From Subsaxibacter sp. CAU 1640 (lineage in GTDB: Bacteria; Bacteroidota; Bacteroidia; Flavobacteriales; Flavobacteriaceae): a stretch of 64,000 bases of DNA. The position numbers and the translations under genes were made by a program. Each line of letters begins with the position of its first letter. Positions within the stretch are counted from its first letter, which is position 1. Positions 1 to 8,914 of the stretch are shown here, in pieces. The notes beneath the pieces are model-generated. The model was not told the origin of the DNA, ran no database searches, and worked only from the letters and a program-made list of their open reading frames with translations. The stretch spans positions 476,479 through 540,478 of the forward strand of contig NZ_JALNMI010000002.1 of assembly GCF_023156585.1 (NCBI RefSeq), in the 5' to 3' direction.

Positions 1-750
1 AAAAGATTTGGCTCCAATGGCTGTAGCATTACTTAAGTTATTTGTTGAAACATCAGCCTTAAAGCCAAGCGATGTGTTATCATTACCTACAGTATTTGAT
101 AATAAAGCTTCAAATCCAACACCTGTGTTATTTGCTCCAGAAGTATTGTTCCTCATTGTATTAGCGCCAAAACCAGAATTAAAGCCACCTGTTCCTGTAG
201 ACCTTAATACCTGATTGCCAAATCCACTATTATTATTTCCAGAATTTAACTGCAATGCAGTATTTCCAAAAGCCGTACTTCCTGAAGGATTGTTTAAAAG
301 AGATGCAAAACCCAATGAGGTATTTGAGGTGGAAATTTTACCCGACACTATGTTGTTTCTCTTAAAAATGATATCCTGGGCATCAATTGTTCCAATAAAA
401 TTCGTTGAAGAATCGGTACCTAAATTCCCATTCAAATTCCATCCAGAATTGCTATTGTTGCCGATGGGAAACCAAGCAGTTGTTGGATGGTTCCAGTAAT
501 AAAAACCTGGTGTGTTTGCTCCAAATGTTGTGGTCAAAAAAACGAGCATTCCATTTTGATTGATACCTGGATTTGTGGTGGGAAATGTATCTATTTTAGG
601 AATCAAAATTCCATCAGTATTTGAAGGGTTAGCTTGGTTTGTGGATTGAATGTCCAATTGCGCATTGGGTGTTGTGGTGCCAATACCCACTTGCGCAACC
701 ACATTAATGGTTATCAGCATCCAAAAAGATAAAATTGTAGTCTTCATCAT
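1..750 (-). CDS. Fibre/adhesin-like surface protein with YadA-head-type repeats (3' end outside window)
   Basis: Open frame of 250 codons from an ATG at 750 (a second ATG is adjacent at 747), running off the left edge without a stop. It starts with a signal peptide ending around VVAQ, followed by the VGIGTTTPNAQLDIQ segment common at the start of Bacteroidota fibre and adhesin proteins. Residues about 140-250 are Gly/Asn/Ser-rich repeats of the type NTALGxxxxNSGxxNxGFG, resembling the head repeats of YadA-like trimeric adhesins and tail fibres. An exported surface protein is likely. The anchoring or sorting domain would lie beyond the window, so the mode of secretion is unknown. It lies downstream of the two-component genes on the same strand and shares an upstream box with them. 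Confidence 0.6.
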   Translation of the reverse strand, partial: MMKTTILSFWMLITINVVAQVGIGTTTPNAQLDIQSTNQANPSNTDGILIPKIDTFPTTNPGINQNGMLVFLTTTFGANTPGFYYWNHPTTAWFPIGNNSNSGWNLNGNLGTDSSTNFIGTIDAQDIIFKRNNIVSGKISTSNTSLGFASLLNNPSGSTAFGNTALQLNSGNNNSGFGNQVLRSTGTGGFNSGFGANTMRNNTSGANNTGVGFEALLSNTVGNDNTSLGFKADVSTNNLSNATAIGAKSF

Positions 751-821
751 TTGAATTTTAGACACCTGTAGGCCGATGTTTTTTCCATGGACTAAAATTC
801 TATATTATTGCTATTTAATAC

Positions 822-840
822 AATACGGAATTAGTAGTAG
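822..840 (-). promoter_or_regulatory. 19-bp box upstream of the adhesin-like gene, copy 1
   Basis: The plus strand reads AATACG-GA-ATTAGTAGTAG. The same sequence with two changed central bases occurs at 3411-3429, upstream of the response regulator, in the same orientation relative to the gene. The box ends 71 bases before the ATG at 750. Its TAGTAGTAGG core (832-841) also forms a 10-bp inverted repeat with CCTACTACTA at 936-945. A binding site for the neighbouring NarL-type regulator is the simplest reading, but this is inference. Confidence 0.45.
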
Positions 841-963
841 GATACCATAGAACAGGAAGGCTTTCCTATGTTAATAAACCATATTTTAATGCCTTTTAGT
901 AGATTTATAGTGAAAAAGTGAAATGCCTTTAAAGTCCTACTACTACTTTTGGAGTATGTGTGT

Positions 964-2721
964 TTATTTAAGTACTACCGAAAGTTTTACGTTCAGGCCC
1001 ATTTCATCAATGATGTTGAGTTTTCCTTGCATTTCTGATATGCGTTTCTCGACATTTTTAAGTCCATTGCCAAAAGTATTTTTCTTAACCAAGCCAACGC
1101 CATTATCTTTAATGATTATTTGAAGTTGGTTTTTTTCATTCTGCAGTACTGAAATCATAATTTTTGTGGCGCCTGAATGTTTCAAAGCATTATTCAGCAA
1201 TTCCTTTACACAAAAAAATAATTGTTTTCTATAATGACCATCTATTGAGACATGGTCGGCTTCTTTGATGTTTTGAGTAAAACTCAATTGTATCGGCGTG
1301 CCTTCCATTAAATTGGAAGCATACTGTTTTAGATATTCACAAAAGTTCCTCAAATTATTATTTTCGTTGTTTAATGACCAAATGAAGGCATTCATTCGTT
1401 GTGATATATCCTTTCCTGTCAATGTTATTTTTGAAAGCAAAAGTTTTTGATTGTCATTTACATCTGGTTGTTTAGATAGTAAATCTGCATGAATCAAAAT
1501 ACTGCTTAATCCGCTTCCTATGTCATCATGAAGATCTTTACTGATTTCGTTTTTTTGATACAATAGCGTTTCTTGAATTTTTGCCTTTCGCTTATAAAGA
1601 ATGACAAAGAGCAACATTACCAATACACCCAAACTCAAGGCTGCGATTTGTAAAAAGGATGTTTTTCTTTGGTTCTTTAATTTGTTGATTTCTAAATTCA
1701 ATAACTTGTTTTCATTTTTGATGTACTGCTCGGTAATATTTTGAACATGCATATTTCCTTTAGATCGTACATCTGAATCTAATCTAATTATTTGGTCTTG
1801 TACATAAGTCAATGATTCAGAATTTCCATTCGCCTTAAACAATGGAAGAACCGTTGAGAAAAAATGCCTTCGAAACGAACGATTTACAGGGTAATTATTT
1901 ATTATTTTATTACCATTATCAAAATACAAATTCACAGAGTCATCATACTCTTTAAATGCATCTGCTAAAAATCCTTGATTTATCAATTGGATGTCATAGT
2001 ATTTACTTTTCAATGCAGATTTAGAGCTTTTTTGAAGGTAGTGAAAGGCACTGTCAATATTATTTTTGGCCAAATAAATTAGTCCAAAGGTTTGCTCGCA
2101 GTTGGGAATTCCCCTTTTGCTGTTTGATTTTTGAGCATACCTATAAGCATTAGCGTTGTATAGAACTGCTGAATCGAACTGTTTAGTTCTCAAAAAAAGC
2201 TGAGCTAGATTATTATGAATATGTTCTTTCTGTATTAAAGTACGTAAATGCTTTTTTGGTGGTAAATTGGGGTATACCATTTTTGATTGTTTCAAACTCT
2301 TATAGGAATCATTCATATCGTTCATTTCAAACTCATTGATACCCCTAAAAAAGAAAGAATCAGCAAGCAATGCGCTATCCTGTACCTTTTTTGCTGCCTC
2401 TATTGCCTTATCGGCTTCGTAGATTCCAAATTGGTTGAGCCCAATATAATAAAACAATTCTGACTGTAGGCTATGTATATAAATTTTGAAAAATTCATCG
2501 TTCCTAAACTGATGATATTTCTTTGTAGAATCTAACCACTTTTGTGCTTTGTCTATCTCATCGGTTTCAAGATAGTATTCAGAAAGCTTGAAACTGGATT
2601 TGAGCCGACAATCGTCAGACTTGCACATGTTATATGTTGTTAACAAATTCTCATACTGATGTTCTTGAGCCAAGATCATCAAAGGAAAACACAGAAGAAA
2701 TTTTGTAATAAATCCTTTCAA
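964..2721 (-). CDS. TPR-containing sensor histidine kinase (HisKA_3/HATPase, NarX/LytS-like)
   Basis: A 585-residue membrane sensor kinase. An N-terminal signal peptide (about 1-19) precedes a TPR-like helical sensor region (about 25-300) and a coiled coil. One transmembrane helix lies at about 354-376. The HisKA_3 segment has the phosphoacceptor His398 in KDLHDDIGSGLSS. The HATPase domain shows an N box (ELLNNALKH, 507-515), G1 (DNGVGL, 539-544) and G2 (GNGL, 551-554). The TPRs would be periplasmic and the kinase cytoplasmic. The start appears to be TTG, because it gives a complete signal peptide and no upstream ATG fits. It follows the response regulator by 11 bases, so the two form an operon. 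The stimulus is unknown. Confidence 0.85.
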   Translation of the reverse strand: MKGFITKFLLCFPLMILAQEHQYENLLTTYNMCKSDDCRLKSSFKLSEYYLETDEIDKAQKWLDSTKKYHQFRNDEFFKIYIHSLQSELFYYIGLNQFGIYEADKAIEAAKKVQDSALLADSFFFRGINEFEMNDMNDSYKSLKQSKMVYPNLPPKKHLRTLIQKEHIHNNLAQLFLRTKQFDSAVLYNANAYRYAQKSNSKRGIPNCEQTFGLIYLAKNNIDSAFHYLQKSSKSALKSKYYDIQLINQGFLADAFKEYDDSVNLYFDNGNKIINNYPVNRSFRRHFFSTVLPLFKANGNSESLTYVQDQIIRLDSDVRSKGNMHVQNITEQYIKNENKLLNLEINKLKNQRKTSFLQIAALSLGVLVMLLFVILYKRKAKIQETLLYQKNEISKDLHDDIGSGLSSILIHADLLSKQPDVNDNQKLLLSKITLTGKDISQRMNAFIWSLNNENNNLRNFCEYLKQYASNLMEGTPIQLSFTQNIKEADHVSIDGHYRKQLFFCVKELLNNALKHSGATKIMISVLQNEKNQLQIIIKDNGVGLVKKNTFGNGLKNVEKRISEMQGKLNIIDEMGLNVKLSVVLK

Positions 2722-2732
2722 TGAGCAATCGT

Positions 2733-3365
2733 CTAAGTTCTATTTAAATACAAATTCACTGCTTCCACACGCGTATTGACATGCAATTTTTCATAAATAT
2801 TCTGAACGTGTTTTTTAACTGTGCCCGTACTGATTTCGAGTGCAGAGGCGACTTCTTTGTTTATTTGCCCCTTGGCTATCAAATCTAGAATTTCTCGTTC
2901 CCTAGCTGTTAGATTTTCAGTCAACTTATTTTGGGACTCCATCTTTGAGAAACTCGCTACAACTTTTCTAGCAATGCTACCGCTCATTGGGCTTCCACCA
3001 TCAAATAAATCATCCAAAGCGTTTATAATTTTGGCAGGACCTTCAGTTTTCAGAATATATCCACTAGCTCCTGCCTCAAGACTTTTAAATATCTTATCTT
3101 CATCCTCATAAGATGTGCACATTAAAAACAATGTTTTAGGACATAATTTTTTCAGCTTTGCAACACAGTCAATTCCGTTGTCACCTGGAAGATTTATATC
3201 CATAAGGACAGCATCGACATCAAGATTGGGAATTTCGCGTAAAGCCATCTCCGCATTTTCAAAACTTTGAATGAGATAATAGTCTTGAGTGAATTGAATC
3301 ATCATGCTCATCGCTTCACGCAAATCTTTGTTGTCTTCAACTATACAAACACCTCTTTTTAACAT
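2733..3365 (-). CDS. NarL/FixJ-family response regulator
   Basis: A 210-residue regulator with a receiver domain (about 5-120) and a LuxR-type helix-turn-helix (about 147-208). The phosphoacceptor is Asp56 in LMDINLPG, with acidic residues near position 10 and a Lys in the ILKTEG segment. The HTH region reads LTAREREILDLIAKG followed by VKKHVQNIYEKL, typical of the NarL family. It is the first gene of the operon with the histidine kinase, which presumably phosphorylates it. The upstream region carries the box at 3411-3429, shared with the adhesin-like gene, suggesting autoregulation and control of that gene (inference). ATG start at 3365. Confidence 0.88.
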   Translation of the reverse strand: MLKRGVCIVEDNKDLREAMSMMIQFTQDYYLIQSFENAEMALREIPNLDVDAVLMDINLPGDNGIDCVAKLKKLCPKTLFLMCTSYEDEDKIFKSLEAGASGYILKTEGPAKIINALDDLFDGGSPMSGSIARKVVASFSKMESQNKLTENLTAREREILDLIAKGQINKEVASALEISTGTVKKHVQNIYEKLHVNTRVEAVNLYLNRT

Positions 3366-3410
3366 TACATTGATTTTAATGTAAAATTAAATAATAATAA
3401 ATGTACGCAA

Positions 3411-3429
3411 AATACGTCATTAGTAGTAG
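3411..3429 (-). promoter_or_regulatory. 19-bp box upstream of the response regulator, copy 2
   Basis: The plus strand reads AATACG-TC-ATTAGTAGTAG, 17 of 19 bases identical to 822-840. It ends 45 bases before the regulator ATG. Next to it the minus strand has ACGTATTTTGCGT, an imperfect inverted repeat that could be part of the same site. It is a candidate autoregulatory site. Confidence 0.45.
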
Positions 3430-3449
3430 TTAAGTTATAAAAATAAAAA

Positions 3450-3475
3450 CCCGAAAAGCGGTTGAACTTTTCGGG
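3450..3475 (-). terminator. Rho-independent terminator after ftsZ
   Basis: Inverted repeat CCCGAAAAG / CTTTTCGGG with an 8-base loop. On the minus strand it is followed by TTTTTATTTTT. It lies 38 bases beyond the ftsZ stop and closes the dcw cluster before the two-component promoter region. Confidence 0.85.
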
Positions 3476-3512
3476 CTTTTGAGGTGTGAATACACTTAAC
3501 TAAATTTGGCTA

Positions 3513-5444
3513 TTAATCTACGTTATCGTGTAAGAATGAATTGTTGCTTCTTAACTGAACATCGTCGTTGTCGTCTGTACCGACTGACATTCTAGAAGCA
3601 CTTGTATCTGATGAGTGTGGTGAGTCATCAAGGTTCACACCTTGTCGTTTATAAGCCGGAATCTTTTCAAATTCGTCGACCTTTGCATTATTGAATTTGT
3701 GATTAAAATCTTTCATTTTGCGTCTTCTCTCATCAGCACGTTCTTTCAACAAATCAGAAATAGGACTGTTTAATGGATCTATTTCATCTTTCGCCACTTC
3801 TTTTTCAGTTTCAGAGGCAACTGTCTTTTTCTCAAAAACAATCTCCTCGTCTATTTCAATGGTTTTAACATTCTTCTTATTCATAGATGATTCATAAGAT
3901 GTAAAATCGTCCAAAGCATAGCGTTTCTCTCCTGACTCATTTGCTTCTGTCACTGGAATAATCTCAATATGATCTTTGACGTTCAAGTCTTTTGTTTCTT
4001 CATCCAAAGAAAAAAGGATTCGATTGTCTTCATCTTTTATATCCTTTTGATTATCGGGAAGTGGTAAATCAAACGTCAAAGTTATTTGTTCTTCTTCTTC
4101 AAAAATGATTGGTTTCGATTCAGGAGCTTTCTGAATTGGCGTGATCACGAAATCTTCTTCTTCAATCATATCCAAAACCTCTTCATAGGTAACATTCAAG
4201 TTTCTTATGAATTCTGAAGTAGGAATTAAATCCGAATGCGATTCATTTTTGATATCTTCAACTTCTTCTTCATCTTCTTCAAAAAGCGTGTGTTTTACAA
4301 CAACTTGTCTCTCTTCCTGTTTTTCTTCTTCTTTTTCCAAAACAATATCAGGAGTGATAATAGCCGGCTCGCGTTCTTTCACTTTCACATCGTTATTTTG
4401 GTCATCTTCCAATGCGTGCACCACTTTTTTTACTTCAGTATTTGAAATTTCATCCTGCTGCTCAATATCGAAACCCGTAGCGATAATGGTAACAGAGATT
4501 GATTCTTGAAGTGATTCATCTTCACCAACACCCATAATGATATTGGCACCGTGACCAGCTTCATTTTGAATGTGGTCGTTGATTTCTCCAATCTCATCAA
4601 TAGTAATTTCTTGTGCACCAGAAACGATAAGCAACAATACGTTTTTGGCACCAGTAATTTTGTTGTCGTTCAACAATGGAGAATCCAAAGCTTTCATAAT
4701 CGCCTCTTGAGCTCTCGTCTTTCCAGAAGCCAAGGCAGAACCCATAATAGCTGTTCCGCTATTGCTCAAAACCGTTTTGGCATCACGTAAATCGATGTTT
4801 TGAGTGTAGTGATGCGTGATAACTTCGGCAATACCTCTAGAAGCCGTGGACAACACTTCATCAGCTTTTGAGAAACCAGCTTTGAAACCAAGGTTACCAT
4901 ATACTTCACGAAGTTTGTTATTGTTGATGACCACTAATGAATCGACGTGTCCACGTAGAGTTTCTATCCCTTTTTGAGCTTGCTCGTTGCGAATCTTCCC
5001 TTCAAACAAGAATGGCATTGTCACAATTCCAACAGTTAAAATATCCAGCTCTTTGGCCATTTTGGCAATGATAGGAGCGGCTCCAGTACCTGTTCCTCCA
5101 CCCATACCAGCAGTGATGAATACCATTTTTGTGTTGGTATCCAACATTCTGCGAATGTCCTCTAGGCTTTCAACTGCTGCCTGCTCTCCCACTTCAGGAT
5201 TTGCACCAGCTCCAAGACCTTCCGTTAAGTTCACACCAAGTTGAATTTTGTTTGGTACTCCACTACTCTGTAGTGCCTGCGCATCTGTGTTGCAGATGAC
5301 AAAATCAACTCCTTTTATTCCTTGTTGAAACATGTGGTTAATGGCATTGCTTCCACCTCCACCAACACCTATCACCTTAATGACGTTAGATTGGTTTTTC
5401 GGCAAATCGAATGCGATGTTTCCAAATTCATTTTTGTTGCTCAT
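3513..5444 (-). CDS. ftsZ: Cell division protein FtsZ
   Basis: Tubulin-like GTPase that forms the cytokinetic ring. The nucleotide-binding core occupies about residues 20-325, with GGGGSN near 28-33 and the tubulin signature GGGTGTG at 115-121. The protein has 643 residues against about 380 in E. coli. The excess is a roughly 300-residue acidic, Glu/Lys-rich linker (about 340-625), presumably disordered. It ends in the segment LRSNNSFLHDNVD, probably the peptide that contacts FtsA. Long FtsZ tails are known in Bacteroidota. It is the last dcw gene, 67 bases after ftsA, and is followed by a terminator. Confidence 0.97.
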   Translation of the reverse strand: MSNKNEFGNIAFDLPKNQSNVIKVIGVGGGGSNAINHMFQQGIKGVDFVICNTDAQALQSSGVPNKIQLGVNLTEGLGAGANPEVGEQAAVESLEDIRRMLDTNTKMVFITAGMGGGTGTGAAPIIAKMAKELDILTVGIVTMPFLFEGKIRNEQAQKGIETLRGHVDSLVVINNNKLREVYGNLGFKAGFSKADEVLSTASRGIAEVITHHYTQNIDLRDAKTVLSNSGTAIMGSALASGKTRAQEAIMKALDSPLLNDNKITGAKNVLLLIVSGAQEITIDEIGEINDHIQNEAGHGANIIMGVGEDESLQESISVTIIATGFDIEQQDEISNTEVKKVVHALEDDQNNDVKVKEREPAIITPDIVLEKEEEKQEERQVVVKHTLFEEDEEEVEDIKNESHSDLIPTSEFIRNLNVTYEEVLDMIEEEDFVITPIQKAPESKPIIFEEEEQITLTFDLPLPDNQKDIKDEDNRILFSLDEETKDLNVKDHIEIIPVTEANESGEKRYALDDFTSYESSMNKKNVKTIEIDEEIVFEKKTVASETEKEVAKDEIDPLNSPISDLLKERADERRRKMKDFNHKFNNAKVDEFEKIPAYKRQGVNLDDSPHSSDTSASRMSVGTDDNDDVQLRSNNSFLHDNVD

Positions 5445-5511
5445 ATGTTTAGGGTTTTTCTGGATTTGTAATTAATTTCTTGTTGGATTGATATTAATAT
5501 TCACTCTGTTT

Positions 5512-6849
5512 TTATTCTGCGTTATCTAAAAAATCTTTGACTCTTTCAGTCAGTTTGTCCAAAAATGAACGGCGTTCCTTCTTTGGATGCGCAATTGTTT
5601 CTTCTTCATTTGCAGCATTTTCAGAAGTCGCTTCTGATTCTTCAACTATCTGTTCCTCGATAGCAGCCTTTTCGATGCGCTTGCGCTCTTGACGTTTTAG
5701 TCCATCCATTACCAAACCTACTGCTGTTGCAAATAATGGACTTGCCACTTCCTCATCACTATCACCAGCAAGGTGCTCATTAGGATAGCCGATTCTGGTA
5801 TCCATACCAGTGATGTATTCTACTAATTGTTTCAAATGCTTCAACTGCGAACCACCACCTGTCAATACAATACCCGCAATCAATTTCTTCTTTTGCTCTT
5901 CGTGTCCGTAATTTTTAATTTCAACATACACCTGCTCTACAATTTCTGTAACACGTGCATGGATGATTTTGGACAAATTTTTAAGTGTTATCTCTTTTGG
6001 TTCGCGACCTCTCAACCCTGGAATTGAAACAATCTCATTGTCCTTGTTTTCTCCAGGCCACGCGGAACCAAATTTTATCTTCAACAATTCGGCTTGCTTT
6101 TCGATGATGGAGCAACCTTCTTTAATGTCTTCCGTAATCACATTTCCACCGAAAGGAATCACAGCTGTATGACGAATGATGCCATCTTTGAACACTGCTA
6201 AATCGGTTGTTCCACCTCCAATATCAATCAATGCTACACCTGCTTCTTTCTCTTCCTGACTTAATACAGCATTTGCTGACGCCAAAGGTTCCAATGTGAT
6301 TCCATCCAGCTCCAAACCAGAACTTTTGACACATCTACCAATGTTTCTTATGGATGACACTTGCCCAACCACTACGTGGAAATTCGCTTCCAAACGACCT
6401 CCATACATACCGATTGGTTCTTTGATTTCACCTTGACCATCCACTTTGTACTCTTGAGGCAACACGTGAATGATTTCCTCGCCAGGCAACATCACCAATT
6501 TGTGAACTTGGTTTATCAAACGGTCAATATCTTCTTCGTCAATGACCAATTCAGAATTTGGTCTTGTAATATAATCGCTGTGCTGAAGGCTTCTGATATG
6601 CTGACCAGCAATACCAACCGTAACTTCTTCGATCTTCAATCCACTTTCTGCTTCGGCTTCCTGTACTGCTTGCTGTATGGATTGAATGGTCTGTGTGATA
6701 TTGTTCACAACACCTCTGTGCACACCCAAACTTTTGGATTTTCCGATACCCAAAATTTCGGCTTTGCCATATTCATTTTTGCGACCAATCATCGCCACAA
6801 TTTTTGTGGTTCCGATATCTAATCCTACAGAAATCTTATTGTTTTCCAT
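5512..6849 (-). CDS. ftsA: Cell division protein FtsA
   Basis: Actin-like ATPase that links FtsZ filaments to the membrane. The first phosphate motif is GLDIGTTKI near the N-terminus, and the second, IDIGGGTTDLAVF, is near residue 208. The C-terminus (SFLDKLTERVKDFLDNAE) is an amphipathic helix of the membrane-targeting type. At 445 residues it is slightly longer than E. coli FtsA because of a Glu-rich segment before that helix. It lies 3 bases after ftsQ and 67 bases before ftsZ, in the standard dcw order. Confidence 0.96.
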   Translation of the reverse strand: MENNKISVGLDIGTTKIVAMIGRKNEYGKAEILGIGKSKSLGVHRGVVNNITQTIQSIQQAVQEAEAESGLKIEEVTVGIAGQHIRSLQHSDYITRPNSELVIDEEDIDRLINQVHKLVMLPGEEIIHVLPQEYKVDGQGEIKEPIGMYGGRLEANFHVVVGQVSSIRNIGRCVKSSGLELDGITLEPLASANAVLSQEEKEAGVALIDIGGGTTDLAVFKDGIIRHTAVIPFGGNVITEDIKEGCSIIEKQAELLKIKFGSAWPGENKDNEIVSIPGLRGREPKEITLKNLSKIIHARVTEIVEQVYVEIKNYGHEEQKKKLIAGIVLTGGGSQLKHLKQLVEYITGMDTRIGYPNEHLAGDSDEEVASPLFATAVGLVMDGLKRQERKRIEKAAIEEQIVEESEATSENAANEEETIAHPKKERRSFLDKLTERVKDFLDNAE

Positions 6850-6852
6850 CGT

Positions 6853-7572
6853 TTACTTTTTTGTGCAAATGACCTGTTTATCAAACCTTAAGTTCACTAC
6901 ACTATACTTGTTAAGTGTGCTATCTCTCATTGCTTTTTGGTAAAATGCTTTGAGATTGTTTATTTTTTTATCCAAATTTTTAAGGGAGCCCAATTGGATG
7001 GTAAAATCATCTTTCCGGAACCTTAAATCGATGCTCTTATTTTCATTTTGATGAATCTCAACCACGTTGTTTTTAAGAAATTCGTCAGCCTGAACTTTTC
7101 TCGCAACCACAGCCAGATTGTACAAGTTGTTTTTTTCAACAAAACCCGTCACCAAAGGCACCCTAGCGGAATAGTTTGTTGACAAAGGCATATAAGTACC
7201 ATCATCATCTATATAATAAGAGGCGTTTGTAGCCACTCTAGCTATTGGTTTTTTCTGGTTGATTTCAGCAGTCAATTGTCCATCAACGTTGATGTACACT
7301 TGTGCTTGCTTAATCATCGGATTGGAATTTAGGGCACTTTCCAAGTCGTTCAAATCTATAATTTCTTTAGGCTTATTCGTAACAGTCTCTTGATTTACTA
7401 TTAACAATTTACTAACAGTTGCGTGTGTTACAAACAAGTTCTCTTCGCCCAGAAATTTGACTATTGGTTCGCTAATTTTTCGTTCTGCGTTACGCACCGA
7501 TGAAAATGCAAACAAAAAGCCTACCAACACTATTAACGCAATGATTTTTATGTGATTATAATAGCGCTTCAC
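6853..7572 (-). CDS. ftsQ: Cell division protein FtsQ/DivIB
   Basis: Bitopic divisome protein of 239 residues with a short cytoplasmic N-terminus, one membrane helix at about 9-25 and an extracytoplasmic domain. Sequence similarity to FtsQ is weak, as usual, but size, topology and position between murC and ftsA support the call. A segment like NSNPMIKQAQVYINVDG matches the POTRA-type region of the family. The start is GTG at 7572, overlapping the end of murC by 17 bases, so translation is probably coupled. Confidence 0.85.
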   Translation of the reverse strand: MKRYYNHIKIIALIVLVGFLFAFSSVRNAERKISEPIVKFLGEENLFVTHATVSKLLIVNQETVTNKPKEIIDLNDLESALNSNPMIKQAQVYINVDGQLTAEINQKKPIARVATNASYYIDDDGTYMPLSTNYSARVPLVTGFVEKNNLYNLAVVARKVQADEFLKNNVVEIHQNENKSIDLRFRKDDFTIQLGSLKNLDKKINNLKAFYQKAMRDSTLNKYSVVNLRFDKQVICTKK

Positions 7573-8914
7573 TGCTCAAGGCTTTTTTAATGTGTTTAAC
7601 TTCTTCTCCAATATCTCCTGCACCAACAGTTAAAACAACTGTGGCATTTGATTTTTTTATGTTTGAAATCAGTTCTGACTTTTGAACCAATTTCTTTTTA
7701 GGATTCTCAATTTTTGACAATAACCATTCTGAAGTAATGCCTGAAATAGGTAATTCTCTCGCTGGATAAATGTCAAGCAACAAAATTTCATCAAATTGTG
7801 ATAAGCTTCTGGCGAATTCGTCTGCAAAATCTCTTGTTCGACTAAACAAATGTGGCTGAAAAATGGCCAAAACTTTTTTGTCAGGATACATCTCTCTCAC
7901 CGCTTGATGCAATGCATTGATTTCTTGTGGATGATGTGCATAATCATCAACATAGATCAATTCATCTGTTTTGATTTGATAGGTGAATCTTCTTTTAACC
8001 CCTTTATAAGATGCCAATGCCGTGGCGAGCTGCTGCTGAGGGATGCCGTATTCTACAGACATCGCCAAGGCTATTAATGCATTCGACAGATTATGTCTAC
8101 CAGGTAGGTTAAATTTGAAATTTTGCAGGATTTGAGTAGGTGTTTTCACATCAAACTCATAAGTCCCATCGATTATCTTAATATTTTGAACAGAATAATC
8201 AGAATCATCTTCTATTCCGTAAGTAATTCCATCTATTGGCAACCCGTTTCTAACAAATAATTTGCCATTTGGTTTTAGTTTTTTTGAAAAATCTATAAAT
8301 GATTTTTTCAGTTCGTCTGCTTCACCATAAATATCCAAATGGTCAGCATCCATAGAAGTGATGCAAGCCATATCTGGAGACAGTGTCAAGAAAGAACGGT
8401 CGAACTCATCAGCTTCTACGACTGTTACATCTGTACCTTTACTGATGAAATTAGAATCATAGTTCTCACTAATGCCACCCAAAAACGCAGTGACGTTGAC
8501 ATTACATTGATACAACAAATGCCCAAGAATACTAGTAGTTGTGGTTTTGCCGTGTGTTCCAGCTACAGCCAAACAGAACGTTTTTTTTGTAATCTCACCC
8601 AAAACCGCAGAACGTTTTAAAACATTAAAGCCTTTTTCTTTAAAATACGCAAGTTCCTTATGGTCTTTCGGAACAGCAGGCGTATAAATAACCAAAGTCG
8701 TTTCTGGTTTTAAAAACTTGGAAGCAATCAAGGAAATTGAATCTTCAAAGTGAATTTCAATCCCCAAATCCTGAAGCGTTTCGGTGATATCTGTTTTAGT
8801 TTTGTCGTAACCAGCAACAGCTTTACCATTAGCAACGAAAAAACGCGCCAAGGCACTCATTCCAATACCACCAATGCCAATAAAATATACGCTATGTATC
8901 TGGTTTAAATTCAT
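7556..8914 (-). CDS. murC: UDP-N-acetylmuramate--L-alanine ligase
   Basis: Adds L-Ala to UDP-MurNAc, the first amino acid ligation of peptidoglycan synthesis. The 452-residue protein has the N-terminal [10 protein letters not shown] nucleotide-sugar loop, the ATP loop GTHGKTT (119-125), and the ligase centre with DADHLD near 198. The C-terminal domain contains YAHHPQE. The length is normal for MurC. It overlaps murG by 4 bases and ftsQ by 17, within the dcw operon. Confidence 0.96.
   Translation of the reverse strand: MNLNQIHSVYFIGIGGIGMSALARFFVANGKAVAGYDKTKTDITETLQDLGIEIHFEDSISLIASKFLKPETTLVIYTPAVPKDHKELAYFKEKGFNVLKRSAVLGEITKKTFCLAVAGTHGKTTTTSILGHLLYQCNVNVTAFLGGISENYDSNFISKGTDVTVVEADEFDRSFLTLSPDMACITSMDADHLDIYGEADELKKSFIDFSKKLKPNGKLFVRNGLPIDGITYGIEDDSDYSVQNIKIIDGTYEFDVKTPTQILQNFKFNLPGRHNLSNALIALAMSVEYGIPQQQLATALASYKGVKRRFTYQIKTDELIYVDDYAHHPQEINALHQAVREMYPDKKVLAIFQPHLFSRTRDFADEFARSLSQFDEILLLDIYPARELPISGITSEWLLSKIENPKKKLVQKSELISNIKKSNATVVLTVGAGDIGEEVKHIKKALSSEALL

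Noticed and set aside
1-499. Two plus-strand open frames covering the left edge
   Set aside because: They are the reverse of the adhesin-like repeat region. The minus-strand reading has a signal peptide and regular Gly/Asn repeats.
6361-6822. 153-codon open frame on the plus strand
   Set aside because: It lies wholly antisense to ftsA, which has clear family motifs, and its translation has no recognisable features.
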